Shown here: piece after piece, positions 35,899-44,342 of the stretch
Numbering within the stretch: position 1 is the stretch's first letter
How the letters are laid out: the number at the start of each line of letters is the position of its first letter
NCBI GenBank assembly: GCA_937880095.1
Contig: CALFLK010000001.1
Coordinates: forward strand, 81,198 to 145,197
Origin: an uncultured Faecalibacterium sp.
Lineage (GTDB): Bacteria; Bacillota; Clostridia; Oscillospirales; Ruminococcaceae
DNA length: 64,000 bases
Direction of reading: 5' to 3'
Made by a program: the position numbers and the translations under genes
The notes under the pieces: generated by a model
What the model was told of the DNA's origin: nothing
Databases searched by the model: none
What the model saw: only the letters and a program-made list of their open reading frames with translations

Positions 35899-36609
35899 TC
35901 AAGCCTCAACGGGAGCAGCTTCCTGGTTGCCCTGCTTGCCTTCCAGAACAGCATCAGCCATAGCGCCAGCGATCAGCTTGACAGCGCGGATAGCGTCGTC
36001 GTTGCCGGGGATGACGTAGTCGATCTCATCGGGGTTGCAGTTGGTGTCAACGATAGCAACGATGGGAATGTGCAGCTTGCGAGCCTCAGCAACAGCAATG
36101 CGCTCCTTGTGAGGGTCAACGATGAACATAGCCTTGGGCAGGACCTTCATGTTGCGAACGCCACCCAGGTACTTGTCCAGCTTCTCCATCTCCAGCTCCA
36201 GCTTAGCAACTTCCTTCTTGGGCAGCATCTCGAAAGTGCCGTCCTCCTGCATCTTCTGCAGCTGATCCATACGCTCGATACGCTTACGGATGGTACGGAA
36301 GTTGGTCATCATGCCGCCCAGCCAGCGAGCATTGACAAAGTGCATGCCGCAGCGGACAGCCTCGTCACGGATAGATTCCTGAGCCTGCTTCTTGGTGCCG
36401 ACAAACAGAACTTCGCCGCCGTTAGCTGCAACGTCCTTCATGAAGTTGTAAGCCTCGTCCAGCTTCTTAACGGTCTTCTGCAGGTCGATGATGTAGATGC
36501 CGTTACGCTCGGTGAAGATGTACTTAGCCATCTTGGGGTTCCAGCGGCGGGTCTGGTGACCAAAGTGTACGCCAGCCTCCAGGAGCTGCTTCATAGAAAC
36601 TACTGCCAT
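35899..36609 (-). CDS. rpsB: Ribosomal protein S2
   Basis: Small-subunit protein S2, 236 aa. The start MAVVSMKQLLEAGVHFGHQT at 36609 is preferred over a longer frame because GGAGG lies 9 bases ahead and S2 proteins start here; the upstream extension is leader sequence. Signatures: RRWNPKMAKYIFTERNGIYI and the later PKAMFIVDPHKERIAVAEAR, DTNCNPDEIDYVIPGNDDA. First gene of rpsB-tsf. Confidence 0.98.
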   Translation of the reverse strand: MAVVSMKQLLEAGVHFGHQTRRWNPKMAKYIFTERNGIYIIDLQKTVKKLDEAYNFMKDVAANGGEVLFVGTKKQAQESIRDEAVRCGMHFVNARWLGGMMTNFRTIRKRIERMDQLQKMQEDGTFEMLPKKEVAKLELEMEKLDKYLGGVRNMKVLPKAMFIVDPHKERIAVAEARKLHIPIVAIVDTNCNPDEIDYVIPGNDDAIRAVKLIAGAMADAVLEGKQGNQEAAPVEA

Positions 36610-36739
36610 GTTAAAATACCTCCAAATAGTTGTTTTTCCTCCGTGTATCGTGATCCTTTGTACGGACCTCCCGCCAAAGGACTGCCCCCAACCTGAGTCA
36701 GGCACAAAGAGGCATAATACACGTGCGTGATACTGGTAC

Positions 36740-36768
36740 AGTATAGCACAGCATGGGCCGAATCGCAA
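36740..36768 (-). promoter_or_regulatory. Predicted rpsB promoter
   Basis: Minus strand TTGCGA (36763-36768), 17-base spacer, TATACT (36740-36745). The leader of about 125 bases before rpsB is GC-rich and can fold (GGGGGCAG..., CCTTTG / CAAAGG), so an S2-binding autoregulatory leader is possible. Confidence 0.6.
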
Positions 36769-36824
36769 CCGAAAAATCTCGTTTTTTCAACTTTTTTGAA
36801 AAAATATTCCTTTCCCCGATCTAA

Positions 36825-37109
36825 TTACTCTGTGAACCAGGTTTTCCAGTTCTTCTTTGGCGTTGGCTGCGGTATGGTTTCTTCCGTTTCCACCAAAAGA
36901 ACATCCACGCCAAACATCTTTACTTTCTCGACAGGGATGCTCAAATCCGGTTCCCTGCCCAGAATTCCAAACAGCCGGGGGGCTCCATACAGAATGAACG
37001 CTCGTATCTGCCGCCCGGTATCATCCAACACCAAATCATCCACACGCCCCAGAATGGTTCCATCCATGGTTTGGACCACCTGTTTTTTGCAAACCTCCCG
37101 AAATGTCAT
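36825..37109 (-). CDS. PRC-barrel protein of the YlmC/YmxH family
   Basis: A 94-aa protein with a PRC-barrel: LGRVDDLVLDDTGRQIRAFI near residue 20 and IPVEKVKMFGVDVLLVE near residue 60. YlmC/YmxH proteins are short PRC-barrel proteins of spore formers linked to sporulation, of unclear function. The C-terminus has a short basic, Trp-containing tail (KKNWKTWFTE). It lies upstream of rpsB, divergent from the next HAD gene. Confidence 0.82.
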   Translation of the reverse strand: MTFREVCKKQVVQTMDGTILGRVDDLVLDDTGRQIRAFILYGAPRLFGILGREPDLSIPVEKVKMFGVDVLLVETEETIPQPTPKKNWKTWFTE

Positions 37110-37219
37110 AACAACTCCCCTCCTTTCATACTTTTATCATATCCGCAGTGCTGGATTCTCATGCCAAAATCATGTATAATAGTAGTATTCAATGGTTAAC
37201 TTCAATGCGGAGGCACATC

Positions 37220-37834
37220 ATGTATAAAAATATTATTTTTGATTTAGGCGGTGTTATGGTCCATTTTGACCCCAAAGAGTACCTAATGGAAATGTTCCAT
37301 GACCCCATTGTTGAGAAAAAGCTCTATGATATGACTTTCGGCAGCAAAGAGTGGCTGATGGTGGACGCAGGTGAAATTTCCCGCTTTGCAGCCGACAGCG
37401 CTATGCTGGATCGTACCCGTATGGCAGGCTATGGTTTCGAAGGTCAGGAAATCGTAGATCACTGGCCCAATATCCTGCGCACCCGCCGGGATGTGGTGGA
37501 TATTGCAGCACAACTGAAGGCACAGGGTTTTCGCTTGTATTGCCTGAGCAACATCGCAGAGGATACTGCCGTATTGCTGCAGCGCCGCAGTTTCTGGGGT
37601 CTGTTTGATGGCGTGATGCTCTCCTGCGAGGCGCATCATCTGAAACCCGATCCGGAAATTTACAAAATGCTGCTGGACAAATACCATCTGAAGCCGTCTG
37701 AGTGCGTTTTCATTGATGACAGCCAGCCGAATGTTTTCTCTGCGCATCAGCTGGGCATCACCAGTATCCGCATGACTAATGATGCACAGGAGCTGGTGAA
37801 GAATCTGAGTGTCTGCGGCATCCATGTGGAATAA
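37220..37834 (+). CDS. HAD family hydrolase (HAD-IA)
   Basis: A 204-aa HAD phosphatase. Start MYKNIIFDLGGVMVHFDPKE at 37220 follows GCGGAGG and carries motif I (FDLGGV, with the second Asp replaced by Gly as in many HAD-IA members). Motif II is CLSNIAED, motif III EAHHLKPDPEIYKMLL, and motif IV CVFIDDSQPNVFSA. Reads rightward, opposite to its neighbours. The substrate is unknown; related proteins are phosphatases of small sugar phosphates or epoxide hydrolase-like domains. Confidence 0.87.
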   Translation: MYKNIIFDLGGVMVHFDPKEYLMEMFHDPIVEKKLYDMTFGSKEWLMVDAGEISRFAADSAMLDRTRMAGYGFEGQEIVDHWPNILRTRRDVVDIAAQLKAQGFRLYCLSNIAEDTAVLLQRRSFWGLFDGVMLSCEAHHLKPDPEIYKMLLDKYHLKPSECVFIDDSQPNVFSAHQLGITSIRMTNDAQELVKNLSVCGIHVE

Positions 37835-37872
37835 CCCGTTTCCCATCGCACATTCTACCTATTATAAATAGT

Positions 37873-37909
37873 AAAAAGGCTTGCAGCTTCAATGGCTGCA
37901 AGCCTTTTT
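37873..37909. terminator. Bidirectional terminator
   Basis: Perfect inverted repeat AAAAAGGCTTGCAGC / GCTGCAAGCCTTTTT with a 7-base loop between two convergent genes (HAD rightward, clp leftward). Confidence 0.9.
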
Positions 37910-37928
37910 CATTGCATTTTTTCAGTGG

Positions 37929-40211
37929 TTATTGCGCAACCGCAAGAATTTCATTTTCTGGACGCAGATACAGCTCATCTTTCTCTGATATATCTGCCAG
38001 ATACGTTCCGCCACGATGCAAGCTGCCATCTGCAATCCGATCCGCCATTGCCTGTTCCACATCCAATTTAATACGAGTGCGCAGTTCTCGTGCGCCATAC
38101 GCACTTTCTGAGCGCTGTGCCAAGGTCTGGCTCAACTGTGCTGTATGCGTAATCTGATACCCGGCACGCCCTGCACGATCCTCCAGCTGACAAAGCATCT
38201 GTTCCGCAATCGCACAAAGGCTATTTTTCGACAGCGGATGAAACACAACGACTTCATCCAAACGTCCCAACAATTCCGGACGGAAGTATTCTTTTGCTGC
38301 TTGACGCGCCAGCTGTTCCTTTTTATCCCAGTCCGCTGCAACGCCATTGGAAAAGCCCATCGATTCCTTTTGTCCGGATAGGTCACGCGCCCCCAAATTA
38401 GAGGTAAGCAGAATAATGGTATTGGTAAAATTCACACGACGACCGGCAGAATCCGTCAGAACACCGTCCTCCAAAATCTGCAAAAGAATATTCTGAATAT
38501 CCGGATGCGCCTTTTCCATCTCATCCAAAAGCACAACACTATAAGGCTTACGCCGCACCGCTTCAGTAAGCTGACCACCTTCGTCACATCCCTGATAGCC
38601 CGGTGGCGCACCAATCAGTCGCGAAACGGAATGGCTTTCGCTGTACTCCGACATATCAAATTTGAGCAGTGCTTTCTCACTGCCAAACCAATTTTCTGCC
38701 AATGCACGCGCCAAAGCCGTTTTACCCACACCTGTCGGACCAAGGAACAGCATTGCACCCATGGGGCGTCCTGGTGCGGAAAGTCCGGTACGGCTGCGTC
38801 GAATGGCACCCGCTACCGCTGCGACTGCGCGTGGCTGACCAACAATCTTTTCCCCAAGCCGTGTTTCTAAGCGAGATAGTCTCTCCCGCTCCTGCTCGCT
38901 GACACGTTCCACCGGAACACCACTGGCACGAGCCACTACCCGCGCCACCTCATCCGGTGTTAGAACACAAGACGATGCATTATTTCGTTCCTTTTGCATT
39001 CGTGCTGCTGCGCCGGCTTCATCAATCAAATCCACTGCTTTGTCCGGCAAGAAACGACCCGGCAGATACCGGACGCTTAATCGAACGGCTGCTTCCAGTG
39101 TTTCATGGGGAATTACAATGCCATGATATTTTTCATATTTGGGTGCTACACCTTCTAAAATGGTGATTGCCTGTTCCTGCGTGGGTTCCTCAACCAGAAC
39201 ACGCCCAAATCGGCGCTCCAAAGCAGCATCCTTTTCAATATTTTTACGGAACTCTTCCTGTGTTGTTGCACCAATCACCTGAATTTCTCCCCGTGCAAGC
39301 GCAGGTTTCAAAATATTGGATGCGTCGATCGCACCTTCTGCTGCACCCGCACCTACTACTGTATGAAATTCATCCACAAACAAAATAGTATTGCCATCTT
39401 TGATGAGTTCATCCAGCAGCCCTTTGAACCGCTCCTCGAAATCGCCGCGATATTTTGTGCCGGCAACCAGACTTGCCATATCCAAGGATAAAAGTCGTGT
39501 ACCTGCCAGAGATGCCGCTACTTCTCCATCTGCAATGCGCTGCGCTAACGCTTCGACCAGTGCCGTTTTACCGACACCCGGTTCCCCCACAAGGCAAGGA
39601 TTGTTTTTCTGTCGACGGCACAAAATCTGCATCATGCGCTCCAGTTCGCTGTCGCGGCATAACACCGGGTCCAATTCGCCATCCTGTGCCCGGCGAGTCA
39701 AATCACGGCAATATTTATCGGACGGTCGATTCCCTCGCGCTGAAGCGACCGGATGGGTCGGCATCTGCAAAACAATTTGTCCTGTGAGCACACGGCATTC
39801 TTTGACGGCATCACCTACCTGCACCCCCATCTTCTGCAAAATCTCCCCCGCATGACAGGTGGTGTCTTCCAGCATCGCGCAAAGCAGATTTTCCGGTCCC
39901 GCCTTTGTATGCCCTGTGTTGCGCGCACCTAAAATGGCGTAATCCATCACTCGATCCAGCTCCGGCGCAAATGCGTTTCGCTTTAAGCGCGCGCTCCGCC
40001 GTTTTTCCGGGTTCAGATGCGCTTCAACCTCCACTTGCTCTACCTGATGCTTTTGTAAAAAGCGAAACACTTCCCCTTTTTTCTCTTTTGTCATCGCCGC
40101 CAATAAATGTCCGGTATCTGCGCACGATTCGCCCCGACACTCTGCCATTCGCAGCGATTGTGCCAGCAGTTCAGCTGCTGCGTGGGAAAAACCTTTATAA
40201 TAACAGATCAT
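37929..40211 (-). CDS. ClpC/ClpB-like AAA+ ATPase
   Basis: A 760-aa Hsp100 protein. Start MICYYKGFSHAAAELLAQSL follows AGGAGG; a longer in-frame start exists but is less likely. Clp N-domain at residues 1-145, first AAA domain with Walker A GEPGVGKTALVEALA and sensor KTILFVDEFHTVVGAG-like segment (here GNTILFVDEFHTVVGAGAAEG), second with GPTGVGKTALARALA and VVLLDEMEKAHPD. No long middle coiled coil, so ClpC/ClpA-type rather than ClpB. An unfoldase that would feed ClpP. No ctsR or mcsAB genes are beside it, and the N-domain is diverged. Confidence 0.88.
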   Translation of the reverse strand: MICYYKGFSHAAAELLAQSLRMAECRGESCADTGHLLAAMTKEKKGEVFRFLQKHQVEQVEVEAHLNPEKRRSARLKRNAFAPELDRVMDYAILGARNTGHTKAGPENLLCAMLEDTTCHAGEILQKMGVQVGDAVKECRVLTGQIVLQMPTHPVASARGNRPSDKYCRDLTRRAQDGELDPVLCRDSELERMMQILCRRQKNNPCLVGEPGVGKTALVEALAQRIADGEVAASLAGTRLLSLDMASLVAGTKYRGDFEERFKGLLDELIKDGNTILFVDEFHTVVGAGAAEGAIDASNILKPALARGEIQVIGATTQEEFRKNIEKDAALERRFGRVLVEEPTQEQAITILEGVAPKYEKYHGIVIPHETLEAAVRLSVRYLPGRFLPDKAVDLIDEAGAAARMQKERNNASSCVLTPDEVARVVARASGVPVERVSEQERERLSRLETRLGEKIVGQPRAVAAVAGAIRRSRTGLSAPGRPMGAMLFLGPTGVGKTALARALAENWFGSEKALLKFDMSEYSESHSVSRLIGAPPGYQGCDEGGQLTEAVRRKPYSVVLLDEMEKAHPDIQNILLQILEDGVLTDSAGRRVNFTNTIILLTSNLGARDLSGQKESMGFSNGVAADWDKKEQLARQAAKEYFRPELLGRLDEVVVFHPLSKNSLCAIAEQMLCQLEDRAGRAGYQITHTAQLSQTLAQRSESAYGARELRTRIKLDVEQAMADRIADGSLHRGGTYLADISEKDELYLRPENEILAVAQ

Positions 40212-40307
40212 GTCCGTTCCTCCTTGCTTTGTACATTGCAAAGTATGGGACAAATCTACAGATAAAAAACACAAAACCTGTCAACTCTGATGCTCTTTTT
40301 TCAAAAA

Positions 40308-40346
40308 AGAAAAAACGACAGTGGAGAAACTCTCCGCTGCCGTTTT
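40308..40346 (-). terminator. Terminator after the TSCPD gene
   Basis: Inverted repeat AACGGCAGCGGAGA / TCTCCACTGTCGTT on the minus strand, followed by TTTTTTCTTTTTTG. Stem has a few mismatches. Confidence 0.75.
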
Positions 40347-40370
40347 AATTCTATATCGGAAATTCCGATT

Positions 40371-40628
40371 TTACTGCATTTCAGACAATGCCTCTTCCAG
40401 TGCGATTGCAATCTGGTCAGGGCAGCTGGTAGCCTTGGGACCACAGTGGATACCCTTCATGCGAGCGATTGCGTCTTCTGCCTTCATACCGCGCAGCAGA
40501 CTTGCGATGCCCTTCAGATTTCCGTCGCAGCCGCCAATCACTTCCAGAGATTCAATGGTGTGATCGTCATTCAGCTCCAGGTTGGTCATAATAGAGCAAG
40601 TGCCCTTGTTGCGATGGCTGTACTTCAT
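40371..40628 (-). CDS. TSCPD-domain protein (TIGR03905-like)
   Basis: An 85-aa protein carrying the TSCPD domain named after its TSCPDQ motif, found at the C-terminal end as ATSCPDQIAIALEEAL, and the conserved GGCDGNLKGIASLLRGM near residue 32. Related domains occur at the end of B12-dependent ribonucleotide reductases; stand-alone copies have no known function. Start follows AAAGGAG. Conserved cysteines could bind metal. Confidence 0.85.
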   Translation of the reverse strand: MKYSHRNKGTCSIMTNLELNDDHTIESLEVIGGCDGNLKGIASLLRGMKAEDAIARMKGIHCGPKATSCPDQIAIALEEALSEMQ

Positions 40629-40643
40629 GTTTGTATTCTCCTT

Positions 40644-41498
40644 TCACTTGTCTATGCAAAGGCTCTGGCGCTGTAGCGCCAACTGCCGAATGCGCTCAAT
40701 TTGCTCTTCTGTCGTTGTGCAGGTTCCCAGCGGATGGGGATGCTTCGAGTTGCGACCATGGAAATCGGTACCACCGGTATGAATCAATCCATACCGTTCG
40801 CACAGAGCCGTACATTCCGCCTTGTCCGCATCGGTATTTCGGGGGTGATCCACCTCAATACCATCAATCCGACCTTCCGCAGCAAGACGGCGTACCAAAT
40901 CCATACTCTGATATACAGACGGATGCGCAAATACTACAACTGCCTTACTTGCTCGCAGAACCGCCAGGACTGTATCAACGGTATCATATTCTGGCTCATC
41001 CACTACCAAGCCGTCCTTACCAAACAAGCGCTGGTAAGTTGCTCCATAGATTGTATCTGCAATTCCCAAATTTTGCAAGACCTGCATGATACAACTTTTA
41101 TATAAAATTCCGCTGTCCTGTGCATATACCAGCGCATCTTCCGTGCGGAACTGTGGATAGATTTTCTCAATTGCGCGTGCACTCTGCAGATGTACCACAT
41201 TCCGGCGCTCCTTAATACGGCTGCAATGTGCTTCCAGCGCAGGACAAATCTGCGGCCAATAACCCAACAAATGTACGCGTCGTCCTGTTGCAGGGTCTAC
41301 GGCAGAAAACTCTGCCGCCGGGATTAAGGATACCCCGTGCATCACCGGATGCTTTTTCGCATAATAAATGCTATTCAAGCTGTCGTGATCTGTAATTGCC
41401 AAATGCGTAAGTCCGGTGCGAGAAGCCGCAATCGGCAAACGAAATGCCGGCTCCGACCCATCGGAAAATGTCGTATGTGTATGTAAATCTCCTGCCAC
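40644..41498 (-). CDS. PHP-domain phosphoesterase
   Basis: A 284-aa PHP-domain protein related to nucleoside bisphosphate phosphatases (YciV/RnaAM-like). The start used is GTG at 41498, giving MAGDLHTHTTFSDGS at once, because AAAAGGGG lies 7 bases ahead; longer in-frame ATG starts at 41531 and 41618 have poor sites. Metal-binding motifs: DLHTHTTFSDG, LAITDHDSLN, then GVSLIPAAEFSA (E), VVFAHPSVYQS (H) and GTDFHGRNSKH at the C-terminus. Expected to remove phosphate from nucleotides or oligonucleotide ends; substrate not proven. Confidence 0.85.
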   Translation of the reverse strand: MAGDLHTHTTFSDGSEPAFRLPIAASRTGLTHLAITDHDSLNSIYYAKKHPVMHGVSLIPAAEFSAVDPATGRRVHLLGYWPQICPALEAHCSRIKERRNVVHLQSARAIEKIYPQFRTEDALVYAQDSGILYKSCIMQVLQNLGIADTIYGATYQRLFGKDGLVVDEPEYDTVDTVLAVLRASKAVVVFAHPSVYQSMDLVRRLAAEGRIDGIEVDHPRNTDADKAECTALCERYGLIHTGGTDFHGRNSKHPHPLGTCTTTEEQIERIRQLALQRQSLCIDK

Positions 41499-41532
41499 AA
41501 CAATTCCCCTTTTCTGATACTGTAGTAACATC

Positions 41533-41886
41533 TTACGCTTCTGTTTTGTTTTCCTCGGGCTGCGGTTTCCAAGGCTCTGAATCCAGAATACTGGGAATAA
41601 CATGCCAGTGTTCTTCATCTGAATAGTAAACTTCCCTCAGCCAAGCTGCAGCCTGATTTCTTCCTTCGTCACTGAAAGGAAAGTCTTTTTTCAGAATCCG
41701 TGCAGGGTCCGTATATTCTTTTGCCCATGGTTCCGGCCAAATCGTGCCACACAGGAGTGTAATTTCTTCCTCTGTGTCATCCTGCTTTTTCTTTTTCATC
41801 GTGAAGTGATAACGCATTCCGAAATGCGCACCGCTGTATTCATTTTTTTCCTTGAAATAATGCAGCAGCGGAATAACATCCAGCAT
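41533..41886 (-). CDS. Hypothetical protein, 117 aa
   Basis: Not recognised. Start MLDVIPLLHYFKEKNEYSGA follows AGGGAGGG and is preferred over an ATG ten codons upstream. It is a soluble, acidic, Trp-rich protein with motifs HFGMRYHFTMKKKKQDD and TIWPEPWAKEYTDPARI, and ends with PWKPQPEENKTEA. No membrane part. It lies just upstream of the PHP gene, close enough to be in one operon. Confidence 0.7.
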   Translation of the reverse strand: MLDVIPLLHYFKEKNEYSGAHFGMRYHFTMKKKKQDDTEEEITLLCGTIWPEPWAKEYTDPARILKKDFPFSDEGRNQAAAWLREVYYSDEEHWHVIPSILDSEPWKPQPEENKTEA

Positions 41887-41976
41887 ACCAGACCCTCCCT
41901 CTTTTGAATGGACCATAAAAAACTACCGTTATTGTAGCACAATCTGCAACATTTTGCACGTTATCCGCAAAATAGA

Positions 41977-42004
41977 TTGACATTTCTTAATGCTGCGCTA
42001 TAAT
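41977..42004 (+). promoter_or_regulatory. tRNA-Gly promoter
   Basis: TTGACA (41977-41982), 16-base spacer, TATAAT (41999-42004), 15 bases before the tRNA. Both boxes are perfect consensus. Confidence 0.85.
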
Positions 42005-42019
42005 AATTCTATATTCAAT

Positions 42020-42095
42020 GCGGGGATAGCTCATCCGGTAGAGCGGCTGCTTCCCAAGCAGCAGGCGGCGGGTTCGAGACCCGTTCTCCGCTCCA
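42020..42095 (+). tRNA. tRNA-Gly(CCC)
   Basis: Cloverleaf folds: acceptor GCGGGGA / TCTCCGC with one G-T pair; D-arm GCTC / GAGC; anticodon arm GCTGC TTCCCAA GCAGC with anticodon CCC; T-arm GCGGG TTCGAGA CCCGT; ends TCCA with encoded CCA. A GGG-decoding glycine tRNA and likely the integration site of the element to its right. Confidence 0.96.
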
Positions 42096-42104
42096 TAAAT
42101 AAAG

Positions 42105-42147
42105 GCCTAGTCGATTCTACGAGATTGGAATTGACTAGGCTTTTTTT
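42105..42147 (+). terminator. tRNA-Gly terminator
   Basis: Inverted repeat GCCTAGTC / GACTAGGC extended by ATT / AAT, followed by seven T. Confidence 0.88.
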
Positions 42148-42166
42148 CGTCTCATCATATCGTTTT

Positions 42167-42353
42167 CAGAGCGTCCTAGGGGCAAGGTGGAATCCCTTGT
42201 TCCGGGTGAGATTCTGCTTGACTGCAAGCCAGCAGTCACTAAGCTGAAACATGGCTTCGGCGGAATTCTTGCAATGCATAGTCGTAGGTATCTCCCAGCG
42301 GGATCTGGGTCGCAGAAAAACAGTTGGTCACTGTTCCACGCTTTGATTTTTTT
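42167..42353 (+). ncRNA. Candidate structured RNA gene of unknown class
   Basis: The ends pair: CAGAGCGT (42167-42174) with ACGCTTTG (about 42338-42345), followed by ATTTTTTTA. Inside are a 9-bp hairpin GGGGCAAGG / CCTTGTTCC, a CTGCTTG / CAAG-C-CAG hairpin, a CCCAG / CTGGG hairpin and AACAGT / ACTGTT near the 3' side. There is no long reading frame on this strand that explains it. A weak promoter is possible (TTGACT 42131, CATATC 42156; 19-base spacer). It could be a 6S-like or other clostridial RNA, or a part of the attachment region; I could not assign a family. Confidence 0.5.
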
Positions 42354-42420
42354 ATTGTATCCTTTTTTTGCTGTCAATATCTAACATTTCAAATTACAAA
42401 GGCAAAGAAAGGAGCACAAA

Positions 42421-43437
42421 ATGATTTGTAAAAACTGCCACTGTGATGTTCCAACCGGAAAATTCTGTTTATTCTGTGGTTGGGATCAAAATCAAATTCC
42501 CGCAGATTGTACTTTAGAAAAGATTCATGCACGTTGGGTGCGTGGCAAACATTATCGTGAACTGACACGTGCCGGTAAAGCTGGCTACGACCTTGCATGG
42601 CGCAGACGGCTTTCTTGTTTAGCTGATAAAAAGATAAATCAGATTTCTTTATCCGAATATCAAGAGATTTTAGATACAATGGCCGAAGAAGGTCTATCCA
42701 AGAGCACACAGGCTAAAGTCCAACACCTAATCAGTCAATTATCTCAGTTGGCCATAGCTGAAGGCATCCTTATTCGAAACCCCGCTTGTAATTTGATTCT
42801 GGAAGGTCGGCGCAGCCGTGAAACCCTTCCGTTTGAAGACCATCATATTGCAGCACTACTGCAATATGTGCAAAATCCAGATGCAACTTATCTGGATGCT
42901 GCCAAAATTACTTTAACTTTGATTTTCACAGGTTACAGACCCGAAGAACTTTTTAGTATCCGTCGCTGCAATGTAAACCCGCAAGAAGGTTTTCTGATTG
43001 CCGGTTCCAAGACAGAAGCCGGAAAGAATCGGATCGTACCTGTTGTTGATATTATTGCGCCATTTCTGACAGAATGGTATCTTTCCTGCCCACAAGACCC
43101 AGATGCTTATCTGATTCGTAGTTCAAGAGGTGGAAAGGTCGTTCTGAATAATTGGAGGGCGCGCGAGTTTTATCCCATGACACAAGAGCTGGGCATCAAT
43201 CGCCCAGATCAGATTGCATCCAAAACGAAAATCCCACATATTACCCCCTATTCTGCACGGCATACATTCGCTACACTGGCCTGGCGAGCCGATGTGGATT
43301 CCAATGCCTTGACCAAGATGATTGGTCACGCCAGTATAAAAACAACTGCAAAGCATTACATTCACCGCGATTTCATGAAAATGCGAGCCGAAGCCAATAA
43401 AATTTCAGAATTTTGGCTATCTGGCCATGCAGTATAA
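42421..43437 (+). CDS. Tyrosine recombinase (integrase) with N-terminal zinc-ribbon
   Basis: A 338-aa integrase. The first 20 residues form a CxxC-type zinc motif (ICKNCHCDVPTGKFCLFCGW), which is unusual compared with common phage integrases. A SAM-like core-binding domain follows (residues 50-120), then the catalytic domain with Arg in FTGYRPEELFSIRR, HITPYSARHTFATLA (HxxR), His in MIGHASIKTTAKHY and the Tyr nucleophile in KHYIHRD. It lies 325 bases from tRNA-Gly and reads away from it, consistent with integration at the tRNA. Ribosome site AAAGGAG. Confidence 0.9.
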   Translation: MICKNCHCDVPTGKFCLFCGWDQNQIPADCTLEKIHARWVRGKHYRELTRAGKAGYDLAWRRRLSCLADKKINQISLSEYQEILDTMAEEGLSKSTQAKVQHLISQLSQLAIAEGILIRNPACNLILEGRRSRETLPFEDHHIAALLQYVQNPDATYLDAAKITLTLIFTGYRPEELFSIRRCNVNPQEGFLIAGSKTEAGKNRIVPVVDIIAPFLTEWYLSCPQDPDAYLIRSSRGGKVVLNNWRAREFYPMTQELGINRPDQIASKTKIPHITPYSARHTFATLAWRADVDSNALTKMIGHASIKTTAKHYIHRDFMKMRAEANKISEFWLSGHAV

Positions 43438-43455
43438 TCTATATCACAGCCGTAA

Positions 43456-43487
43456 ACAGGCACGACAATTTGTCGTGCCTGTTTTTT
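43456..43487 (+). terminator. Integrase terminator
   Basis: Inverted repeat ACAGGCACGACA / TGTCGTGCCTGT with a 3-base loop and six T. Related to the terminator at 61768-61801. Confidence 0.92.
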
Positions 43488-43522
43488 ATATCACACAGAA
43501 AAAGAAAGAGAGGTCACTCACT

Positions 43523-44341
43523 ATGAAAATCATTGCAATCTCCAATCAGAAAGGCGGCGTCGGCAAGACCACCACTACCATCAATCTGGCAGCAGCCTTG
43601 GTAAAGCAAGGAAAACGAGTTCTCTGCATTGACTTTGACCCACAGGCAAACCTTTCCGCTTGCCTTGGCTATGATCCGGAAGCAGCACACAATGAACCCA
43701 CCATTAGCGAATTGATGCTTGCGGAAGCAGCTCCCACTATGATGTGCGGTGCTGCATCTGCCAAACTGGAAGATCTGATCCACCACAATGCGGAAGGGAT
43801 CGACTATGTCCCCAGCAATCTGCTGCTGGCATCTGCCGATGTATTTCTGGCTAACGCTATGCAGCGTGAACTGACCTTGAAACGCATCCTGGACAGTTGC
43901 CCGCTTGCAGAACAATATGACTTCGTCTTTATTGACTGCCTACCTTCGTTGGGAATCCTGCTTACGAATGCACTGGCTGCGGCGGACAGCGTGCTGATTC
44001 CCTTGCAGGCACAAAAGCTTGCACTGGATGGTTTAACCCTGCTGATGCAGGTCATTCAGCTGGCACAGCGCACCATCAACCCTTCCCTGCGAATCGAGGG
44101 AATCGTTGTTACCATGCTGACCAGTACAAACCTAGGACGCAGTGTTGTGACCTCTCTCGTAGAAAGCTATGGGCCACTGGTATACACCACTGCCATTAGC
44201 TCCAGTGTAGCAGCCGGTAACAGCACGAACGAGCAACGCAGCCTGGTTGCTGATGCGGAAAAACGTCACCGTGGGCCAAACTTGGGACTGGAATACATCG
44301 ACCTTACACAAGAGTTTTTGACCAAACAGGAGGAACAGTAA
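43523..44341 (+). CDS. parA: ParA/Soj-family partition ATPase
   Basis: A 272-aa deviant-Walker ATPase for element maintenance. Start MKIIAISNQKGGVGKTTTTI follows GAGAGG; the earlier in-frame start would add an unlikely leader. Walker A KGGVGKTTT, Walker A' FDPQANLSACLG, Walker B FIDCLPSLGILLTN. ParA forms ATP-dependent gradients on the nucleoid to move ParB-bound DNA. The gene runs straight into parB (one base between stop and start). Such pairs are common on conjugative elements that have a circular phase. Confidence 0.94.
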   Translation: MKIIAISNQKGGVGKTTTTINLAAALVKQGKRVLCIDFDPQANLSACLGYDPEAAHNEPTISELMLAEAAPTMMCGAASAKLEDLIHHNAEGIDYVPSNLLLASADVFLANAMQRELTLKRILDSCPLAEQYDFVFIDCLPSLGILLTNALAAADSVLIPLQAQKLALDGLTLLMQVIQLAQRTINPSLRIEGIVVTMLTSTNLGRSVVTSLVESYGPLVYTTAISSSVAAGNSTNEQRSLVADAEKRHRGPNLGLEYIDLTQEFLTKQEEQ

Positions 44342-44342
44342 A

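Noticed and set aside
35505..36019. Small plus- and minus-strand frames within tsf and rpsB
   Set aside because: Overlap conserved ribosomal-operon genes in other frames; no independent support.
42135..42377. Minus-strand small protein (80 aa) over the candidate RNA
   Set aside because: No ribosome site, odd composition, and the RNA folding plus terminal T-run explains the sequence better.
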